From assembly GCA_029250825.1 (NCBI GenBank), contig JAQXEN010000031.1:1-34172 (forward strand): a stretch of DNA of 34,172 nucleotides, given 5' to 3'. Position numbers and translations under genes: made by a program. The notes under the pieces are model-generated. The model was not told where the DNA came from. It searched no databases and saw nothing but the letters and a program-made list of their open reading frames with translations. This DNA comes from Porticoccaceae bacterium. Its GTDB lineage: Bacteria > Pseudomonadota > Gammaproteobacteria > Pseudomonadales > Porticoccaceae. This document shows, piece after piece, positions 16,561 to 22,295 of the stretch (the first letter of the stretch is position 1; every line of letters begins with the position of its first letter).

Positions 16561-17454
16561 CTAGGCTCTTCTTCGGCGACCGCCGCGAACGCGGCCTTCG
16601 CCTTCAGCTGGGGGTTCACGGTAAGCTTTAATCCAGTTGGCGCAGTTGGGATCATGACCCATCATGACATCGCCACCGCGCACCGCAGCCATCACTTCCG
16701 GATGCAGTGGACTGGTAATCGCCGAGGTCATACCCGCGCCCATTGCCATGGTTAGAAAGGCACTGTTAATACCATTGCGATTAGGCAGACCAAAACTGAC
16801 GTTGGAGGCGCCACAGGTAGTGTTCACCTTAAGTTCTTCACGGAGACGACGCACCACATGCATCACCTGCAACCCTGCGGTATTGATCGCGCCAATCGGC
16901 ATAACCAGAGGATCAACCACCACGTCGCTGTAGTGAATGCCGTAGTCAGCAGCCCGCTCGACAATCTTTTTCGCCACTTTAAAACGCTCATCTGGATCTT
17001 CAGAAATACCGGTTTCATCATTTGAAATGGCCACTACCGAGGCGCCGTATTTCGCCACCAAGGGCAGCACTCGCTCAAGCACCTCATCTTCGCCGGTAAC
17101 TGAATTAACCAGTGCTTTGCCCTGATAGACCGCGAGACCCGCTTCCAGAGCTTCGATAATCGATGAGTCAATACTCAGGGGCACATCGGTAATCGACTGC
17201 ACGAGCTGAATTGTCTCAGCCAGAATGCGCGGCTCATCCGCCAGTGGAATACCGGCGTTGACATCGAGCATTTGCGCCCCTGCAGCCACCTGTGCCAGAG
17301 CATCCGCTTCCACCCGGCTGTAATCCCCCTGCTTCATTTCTGCAGCGAGGATTTTGCGTCCCGTGGGATTGATACGCTCACCAATAATCACAAAGGGCTG
17401 ATCAAAGCCGATTTTGACTTCTCGGGTAGCGGAACTAATTGTCGTGATGGTCAT
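16561..17454 (-). CDS. Methylcorrinoid:tetrahydrofolate methyltransferase (pterin-binding domain, MtgA-like)
   Basis: 297-aa protein of the dihydropteroate-synthase/pterin-binding fold, the kind that moves methyl groups between methylcobamide and THF (MtgA, AcsE, MetH pterin domain). Visible marks: FVIIGERINPTGRKI near the N-terminus, QMLDVNAGIP, VPLSIDSS, LVNSVTGE, VVAISNDETG, VVDPLVMPIG, and TTCGASNVSFGLPNR. The domain fills the protein and is followed by a short tail rich in Gly and Arg (GRVRGGRRRRA). A GTG at 17466 is in frame, but its GGAG is better read as the ribosome site of the ATG at 17454. It follows the MetF-like gene by 15 bases. Next to a corrinoid protein, the likely job is methyl transfer to THF; AcsE-like transfer in reverse is chemically possible. 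Confidence 0.88.
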   Translation of the reverse strand: MTITTISSATREVKIGFDQPFVIIGERINPTGRKILAAEMKQGDYSRVEADALAQVAAGAQMLDVNAGIPLADEPRILAETIQLVQSITDVPLSIDSSIIEALEAGLAVYQGKALVNSVTGEDEVLERVLPLVAKYGASVVAISNDETGISEDPDERFKVAKKIVERAADYGIHYSDVVVDPLVMPIGAINTAGLQVMHVVRRLREELKVNTTCGASNVSFGLPNRNGINSAFLTMAMGAGMTSAITSPLHPEVMAAVRGGDVMMGHDPNCANWIKAYREPPAEGEGRVRGGRRRRA

Positions 17455-17469
17455 GGGTTTCTCCACAAA

Positions 17470-18456
17470 TTAACGGTTCGGATGCCAGGGAGTTCGATCT
17501 CCCAACACCTGGGTTTTTTCTACGATTTCAGCGATCCGATGTTCCTGACGGTAGGCCATAATATGGACGCCACTGGCACCGGGTATCTGGCGAATTTCAT
17601 TGATCATATCGATACAGATATTGACCCCTTCCTGCTTTTGATCCTCAGCTCCAGCAAGGCGCTTAATGATGGCATCGGGGATATGCACACCCGCCACATT
17701 ACTGCGAATCCACTCCGCGGATTTGGCTGAGGCCAGAGGGCCAACCCCGGGCAAGATAAAGACTTTTTCATGCAGCCCCAAATCTCGCACTCTGGCCATA
17801 TAGTCTTTGAGCATGGCGATATCAAAGCAGTACTGAGTCTGAATAAACTGAGCACCAGCGGCGACTTTTTTCGCCAGTCGCAGAGGTCGATAGTCAAAGG
17901 GTGGAGCAAAGGGATTTGCCGCGGCACCCAAAAACACTGGCGGCGGCGAGGTAATCTTTCGACCGCTGAGAAACTCACCCTTATCGCGCATGCCGCGGAG
18001 CATTTGCAAACTGGTCATGCAGTCCATATCAAACACCGGCTTGGCCTCTGGATGATCGCCGGACTGCACTCCATCACCGGTTAAACAGAGGATATTCGAC
18101 ACTCCCATTGCCGAGGCACCGAGTACATCGCCCTGCATTGCGATGCGGTTTTTATCGCGACAGGAGATCTGCATAATCATCGAGTAGCCGCGGCGAGTCA
18201 GCAGCGCACACATCCCGACACTAGACATATGACAGTTGGCACCGGAGCCGTCAGTGGCATTGATCGCATCCACATAGCCATCAAATAACGCAGCGCGCTG
18301 AAACACTTCCTGGGGGTCAGCAGAGTCTGGCGGTGCGATTTCTGCGGTCACGGCAAAATGGCCAGCGCGCAATACCCGCTCAAAGCGTCCGGGAGAATTG
18401 TGTCCCGGCAATATCGGCAAGTTCTCTCCCACGAGGGGTTCATCGTCAAAGGTCAT
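17470..18456 (-). CDS. Methylenetetrahydrofolate reductase-family protein (MetF-like)
   Basis: 328-aa TIM-barrel flavoprotein. It shows the MTHFR pattern: VTAEIAPPDSADP at the N-terminus, DAINATDGSGANCHMSS, MIMQISCRDKNRIAMQGD, NILCLTGDGVQSGDH, QFIQTQYCFD, and VFILPGVGPLASAKSAEW. The usual enzyme makes methyl-THF. Here the genes suggest the opposite direction, oxidation of methyl-THF from the demethylation to methylene-THF. It overlaps the MetV-like gene by four bases (ATGA), so the two are probably made together as a complex. The electron acceptor is not evident. Confidence 0.9.
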   Translation of the reverse strand: MTFDDEPLVGENLPILPGHNSPGRFERVLRAGHFAVTAEIAPPDSADPQEVFQRAALFDGYVDAINATDGSGANCHMSSVGMCALLTRRGYSMIMQISCRDKNRIAMQGDVLGASAMGVSNILCLTGDGVQSGDHPEAKPVFDMDCMTSLQMLRGMRDKGEFLSGRKITSPPPVFLGAAANPFAPPFDYRPLRLAKKVAAGAQFIQTQYCFDIAMLKDYMARVRDLGLHEKVFILPGVGPLASAKSAEWIRSNVAGVHIPDAIIKRLAGAEDQKQEGVNICIDMINEIRQIPGASGVHIMAYRQEHRIAEIVEKTQVLGDRTPWHPNR

Positions 18457-18923
18457 AACCGTCCCCCCAGTGGCAACCCGAGTCGCTTGCGCACAGCGCG
18501 CAGCCAGGCACTGGTGCCTTTAAGTCGCACATCCACTGGAGCCTGAATCACCTGAATCGTTGACTCTATGTCACCAATCCGCTTGCTGCCCTCCCAGGAG
18601 GTCACCCAGACGCAGACCATACTCGGATCGACCTCACAGTGGCCATTGCCGCGGACGCCGCCACAGGGGCCATTGCGGAGGGATTTGGGGCAGTTCATGG
18701 GACAGGCCATACCGGTTTCACCCAGAGTGCACTGGCCACAGGATTGGGAGTCAAATAAAAAGCCTTTAACCAACTTTTCGAGGGCCGCAAAACCGCCCTC
18801 TACACGCTGGTAGCCGAGCCGTTTAAAGATAGGATGCAGCAGCACCAGACCGCTCTCTAGGGTCTGGTAGACAGGACGCAACCAGCGGGCATTCTTAACC
18901 GACCAGTACCGAACCCTTTTCAA
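18453..18923 (-). CDS. MTHFR C-terminal-domain protein (MetV-like, cysteine-rich)
   Basis: 156-aa protein matching the MTHFR_C family (PF12225), the partner subunit called MetV in acetogens, where it binds metal or Fe-S centres. Seven cysteines stand in the central block: Cys62 and Cys65 (CGQC), Cys74, Cys78 (CPMNC), Cys87 (GPCGG), Cys96 and Cys104. This spacing suggests an Fe-S cluster or zinc site. It has four-base ATGA overlaps with the PF13769-type gene upstream and the MetF-like gene downstream, so translation is probably coupled. An unlinked methionine-pathway MetF would not need such a partner, so the pair looks dedicated to catabolism. Confidence 0.85.
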   Translation of the reverse strand: MKRVRYWSVKNARWLRPVYQTLESGLVLLHPIFKRLGYQRVEGGFAALEKLVKGFLFDSQSCGQCTLGETGMACPMNCPKSLRNGPCGGVRGNGHCEVDPSMVCVWVTSWEGSKRIGDIESTIQVIQAPVDVRLKGTSAWLRAVRKRLGLPLGGRL

Positions 18924-19228
18924 GCGCTCTCTACCCTGAGGCCTTTGGCCGCGACCAGCGCAGCAATATCGGCATTGGAATAGCGGGCCTCGATGGCTTC
19001 GACAAACTGCTGCGCCATTTCCTGGGGCGTGCCATCAGCTTCGATTGAGCTGGTAACTCGACGCCAATCCGCGAGATATTCGTCACTGCCGCCCTTGCCT
19101 GCGCGCATAGCAGCACGATCGATAGCTGCCTGAAAGCGATGACTAAGCATCGCCTTGCCTTTGACTCGGCCACTTTTTACCAGAATCTGAGCGGGAATAT
19201 CACGCCAAAATACTTCAATTTTTTGCAT
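18920..19228 (-). CDS. Small 'virulence factor' family protein (PF13769-like), function unknown
   Basis: 102-aa soluble protein with no cysteines and no signal peptide. The opening (QKIEVFWRDIPAQILVKSGR) and the block LSHRFQAAIDRAAMRAGKGGSDEYLADWRR agree with the short family named Virulence_fact. The name is historical and says nothing about a role here. It sits inside the corrinoid operon, 21 bases after the DUF1638 gene and overlapping the MetV-like gene by four bases. It is therefore probably an accessory factor for the methyltransferase or reductase, perhaps for assembly or cofactor loading. That role is inferred only from position. Confidence 0.8.
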   Translation of the reverse strand: MQKIEVFWRDIPAQILVKSGRVKGKAMLSHRFQAAIDRAAMRAGKGGSDEYLADWRRVTSSIEADGTPQEMAQQFVEAIEARYSNADIAALVAAKGLRVESA

Positions 19229-19249
19229 CAGATGGCTCTCTTATACCGT

Positions 19250-19891
19250 CTATTTAATCTTCAAAATTTGCTCTTCAAGACCCCTGTTTAAGTCCCCATA
19301 ACCAACCTGTTCATGGCGAAACTGTAGACCTAAAAATTCTGCCGCGGTTGCGGCTCTGGCCACTAGATCCGGATCTTGCCGCTGGGACAGGTAGACCACT
19401 AATTTGTAGTGGGCAAAATACTGATCTCGCAGCTGCGGATATTTATCCAGTTTTAACCCCTTAATCACTAAGCGGTCGAAATGTTCCACCAGAAAGTCAG
19501 TCAGATAAAAAGTCCCCAGCTCCTGATCTGCAATCTGCGTAAAACGCGGTTCCCCGGCATAGAAGGAGTAACAATGGGCGCCGGGCAATCGCTCTATGGA
19601 CTCCCCCGCCTCGGCTAACACTCTATCGATTTCACCGCCGGTACCGCAGTCGCCATAGGCAACAAAAATATGCTCGTAGTGGTCGCGATTCTGACCAATT
19701 TTTTCCCGCAGTTTCTGGGGGATTAATTTGGGTCGGTTGTGTAACTCTGCATCGAGACACTGCAGATCAATCTGACTCCAAGCATTGTGCTTTTGCAGCC
19801 AGACAATCTCCCGGGCCAGTGCACCGCAGGCAATAACTAGCAACTTGGCCTTAGTGCCGGAGCTGTCTAATGGCCCGAGGCCCTTCATCAA
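19250..19891 (-). CDS. DUF1638 family protein, function unknown
   Basis: 213-aa soluble protein recognised as DUF1638 (PF07796) by LLVIACGALAREI near the N-terminus, LDAELHNRPKLIPQKLREKI, VAYGDCGTGGEID and GAHCYSFYAG. Conserved-looking Cys22, Cys45, His51, Cys82, His106 and Cys107 could hold a metal or bind a cofactor. The start overlaps the corrinoid-protein stop by four bases (ATGA). DUF1638 genes are known companions of MttB-family methyltransferases, so a role in loading or protecting the corrinoid is plausible, but nothing in the sequence proves it. Confidence 0.82.
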   Translation of the reverse strand: MMKGLGPLDSSGTKAKLLVIACGALAREIVWLQKHNAWSQIDLQCLDAELHNRPKLIPQKLREKIGQNRDHYEHIFVAYGDCGTGGEIDRVLAEAGESIERLPGAHCYSFYAGEPRFTQIADQELGTFYLTDFLVEHFDRLVIKGLKLDKYPQLRDQYFAHYKLVVYLSQRQDPDLVARAATAAEFLGLQFRHEQVGYGDLNRGLEEQILKIK

Positions 19892-20586
19892 GCCGCCTCT
19901 ACAGCCCTGCGCTCCTGCACCAGTCGAATCGCTGTAGTCGCTGCATCTGCAGCATCGCGACAGTAGGCATCGGCTCCCACCGCAGTGCCAAACTCTTCAT
20001 TGAGCGGTGCGCCGCCAACCATAACGATATATTTATCCCGCAATCCCTGATCTTTAAGGGCATCGATCACCACTTTCATATAGGGCATGGTGGTGGTCAA
20101 CAGAGCGGACATCCCCAAGATATCCGGCTTGTGGCGCTCTAGAGCGGCAATATATTCTTCGACACTGTTGTTAATACCCATATCGTGAACTTCGAAACCT
20201 GCACCTTCCATCATCATGGCAACCAGATTTTTACCGATATCATGAATGTCGCCTTTAACCGTGCCAATCACCATAGTGCCCACTGGCTTAGCGCCAGTTT
20301 CAGCTAACAGAGGCTTGAGAATAGACATGCCACCCTTCATGGCATTGGCTGCCAACAGCACCTCGGGAACAAATAAAATGCCGTCTCGAAAATCAATCCC
20401 GACAACGGTCATACCGTCCACCAGCGCTTCCCCCAAGACACGCTCTGGAGTCCAGTCGCGATCCAAGAGAATCTGTGTGCCCTCTTCAATCTCTTCTTTT
20501 AAACCATCATAGAGATCGTCATGCATCTGCAAAACCAAATCAGCATCGGATAATTCGGCGAGTACAATATCGTCTTCTTCAGACAT
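19888..20586 (-). CDS. Corrinoid (B12-binding) methyl-carrier protein, MtgC/MttC-like
   Basis: 232-aa methyl carrier. Residues about 20-95 form the helical cap domain (VLGEALVDGMTVVGIDFRDG, LFVPEVLLAANAMKGGMSIL). Residues about 100-225 form the Rossmann-like B12 domain with the base-off motif GDIHDIGKN; His115 should be the lower cobalt ligand. GMSALLTTTMPYMKVVIDAL and VMVGGAPLN are further family marks. It would accept the methyl group from the MttB-like protein and pass it to the pterin methyltransferase. It lies 25 bases after the MttB-like gene, with GAGG ahead of its ATG. An unusually acidic N-terminus (MSEEDDIVLAELSDAD) is visible. Confidence 0.93.
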   Translation of the reverse strand: MSEEDDIVLAELSDADLVLQMHDDLYDGLKEEIEEGTQILLDRDWTPERVLGEALVDGMTVVGIDFRDGILFVPEVLLAANAMKGGMSILKPLLAETGAKPVGTMVIGTVKGDIHDIGKNLVAMMMEGAGFEVHDMGINNSVEEYIAALERHKPDILGMSALLTTTMPYMKVVIDALKDQGLRDKYIVMVGGAPLNEEFGTAVGADAYCRDAADAATTAIRLVQERRAVEAA

Positions 20587-20611
20587 AGGGTTTAATCCTC
20601 AACGGTCCTGC

Positions 20612-22165
20612 TTAATAGTCACGGTCGGCAAAGGAACCTTTGCGTCGCGCCATAAAATCAATCAACGCTTCATCAACCGCCGGATCAAATGTCGGTGCCT
20701 GATACTCGTTGAGCATTTTCTTCCACAGCAGATTGGCGCGCTGGGCAGTATCCAGCGAGCCATCTACCTGCCACTGCTCATAGCTATTATTGTCGGCAAT
20801 ATTGGAGCGGTAGAATGCAGTTTCAAAGTTCTTTAGGGTGTGTGCTGAACCCAAATAATGTTTACCGGGACCCACTTCACGGACTGCATCCAGTGCCTGA
20901 CCGTTCTCCGACATATCCATGCCGCCGAGCAGCACCGAAATCATGCTGGCCTGATCGCTGTCCATAATAAATTTCTCATAGCCCATAGCCAGACCACCTT
21001 CTAACCAACCGGCGGTATGCAACATAAAGTTAACCCCGGCTAGGGCGCTGGTTTGCAATGTATTGGCTGCTTCATAGGCGGCCTGAGCGTCGGGCAATTT
21101 AGAGCCGGTGAGTCCACCACCACTTCTAAAGGGCACACCGAGTCGGCGCGCCAGAGACGCCGCGGCGTAGATAACCTGACTTGGCTCTGGGGTACCAAAG
21201 GTGGGTGCGCCAGTGGCCATTGATACTGCCGCGGCAAAGGTGCCAAAGATAACCGGTGCCCCAGGGCGACAGAGCTGAGTAAAGGCAATACCGGCCAGTG
21301 CTTCGGCGAGTATCTGCGTCACTGTGCCGGCGGTGGTCACCGGTGACATGGCGCCGGCGAGAATAAAGGGCGAGACTACTGTGGCCTGATTATTGCGCGC
21401 ATAGACCTTGAGTGAACCGAGCATGGTGGCATCGTAGGTCATGGGTGAATTGACATTAATCAGACTGGTAAGCACACAGTTTTGATCGACAAATTCATCA
21501 CCAAACACTAGCTTGGCCATATCCACCGTATCCTGAGCACGCTCATGGTGGGTTACGGATCCCATCAGTGGCTTGTCACTGTATTTAAAATGGCTGTAAA
21601 CCATATCGAAGTGGCGCTTGTTTACCGGCAGATCCACTGGCTCACAAATAGTGCCCCCGGAATGATGTATTCCCGGTGCCAGGTACGCTAGCTTCACAAA
21701 ATTTTGAAAATCTTCGATAGTGGCGTAGCGGCGGCCTCTGTCTATATCCTGAACAAAGGGTGAACCATAGGCGGGCACTAACACTGTGCGCTTGCCACCG
21801 ATAATGACATTGCGCTCTGGATTGCGCGCGTGCTGGACAAATTCACGGGGTGCCGTGGCCTGAATAATCGAGCGACAAAGCCCCTTGGGAAAGTGCACTC
21901 GAGTACCCTGCACATCGGCACCGGCTTCACTCCACATGGCCAGCGCTTCAGGATCATCGAGAAAATCAATACCGATCTCTTCAAGCAAGATATCCGCATT
22001 GTTTTCGATCAGCTGCAGATCTTCTTCGCTGAGATATTCGAAATAGGGAATTTTGCGCTCGATAAACGGCGCCGCTTTAACCACTGCAGTGGCTCGAGCT
22101 TGGCGTCGACCATCGCGACCGCCACCCTCTCTACCCGCTCTTCTACGCCCAGTTGTTTCAGTCAT
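20612..22165 (-). CDS. MttB-family methyltransferase without pyrrolysine (probable glycine betaine:corrinoid methyltransferase, MtgB-like)
   Basis: 517-aa TIM-barrel methyltransferase of the trimethylamine methyltransferase family. Recognisable blocks are LLEEIGIDFLDDPEAL, PAYGSPFVQDIDRGRRYAT, PGIHHSGGTICEP, KPLMGSVTHHERA, VNVNSP-type region at 236-241, PGAPVIFGTFAAAVSMATGAPTFG split over 301-324, and LHTAGWLEGGL. There is no in-frame TAG; the place of pyrrolysine in true trimethylamine enzymes falls by rough alignment in the Gly-rich stretch near 348-356. Non-Pyl members demethylate quaternary amines such as glycine betaine. The linked dimethylglycine and sarcosine enzymes favour that substrate over proline betaine or carnitine. 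The N-terminus carries a positively charged Arg/Gly stretch (residues 7-24). GGAAG precedes the ATG. Confidence 0.9.
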   Translation of the reverse strand: MTETTGRRRAGREGGGRDGRRQARATAVVKAAPFIERKIPYFEYLSEEDLQLIENNADILLEEIGIDFLDDPEALAMWSEAGADVQGTRVHFPKGLCRSIIQATAPREFVQHARNPERNVIIGGKRTVLVPAYGSPFVQDIDRGRRYATIEDFQNFVKLAYLAPGIHHSGGTICEPVDLPVNKRHFDMVYSHFKYSDKPLMGSVTHHERAQDTVDMAKLVFGDEFVDQNCVLTSLINVNSPMTYDATMLGSLKVYARNNQATVVSPFILAGAMSPVTTAGTVTQILAEALAGIAFTQLCRPGAPVIFGTFAAAVSMATGAPTFGTPEPSQVIYAAASLARRLGVPFRSGGGLTGSKLPDAQAAYEAANTLQTSALAGVNFMLHTAGWLEGGLAMGYEKFIMDSDQASMISVLLGGMDMSENGQALDAVREVGPGKHYLGSAHTLKNFETAFYRSNIADNNSYEQWQVDGSLDTAQRANLLWKKMLNEYQAPTFDPAVDEALIDFMARRKGSFADRDY

Positions 22166-22167
22166 AA

Positions 22168-22260
22168 TTACGCTTCCGTTGGAGAGATTGTTCTCTCTTC
22201 TATTGGATCTTTATGGGCCGCATTCTGTGCCTCTTTAACCACTGCCGCATCTGCTTTCAC
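22168..22260 (-). CDS. Possible small ORF (30 codons) just before the MttB-like gene
   Basis: The gap between the dehydrogenase and the MttB-like gene holds a GTG-started frame ending in TAA two bases before the next ATG. Its product (VKADAAVVKEAQNAAHKDP, then IEERTISPTEA) has a protein-like, helix-prone, charged composition. A weak AGG lies seven bases ahead of the GTG. It could be a leader peptide for translational coupling, a decayed N-terminal extension of the methyltransferase, or chance. I do not recognise it. Confidence 0.25.
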   Translation of the reverse strand: MKADAAVVKEAQNAAHKDPIEERTISPTEA

Positions 22261-22295
22261 GACGCCTAGGTGTCAGTTTGCGACGCGCCTAAAAA

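Noticed and set aside
22166-22295. Short inverted repeat (AGAGA...TCTCT) before the MttB-like gene as a terminator or riboswitch
   Set aside because: The arms are five bases, no T-run follows and no cobalamin-riboswitch B12-box was recognised, so no regulatory RNA is claimed.
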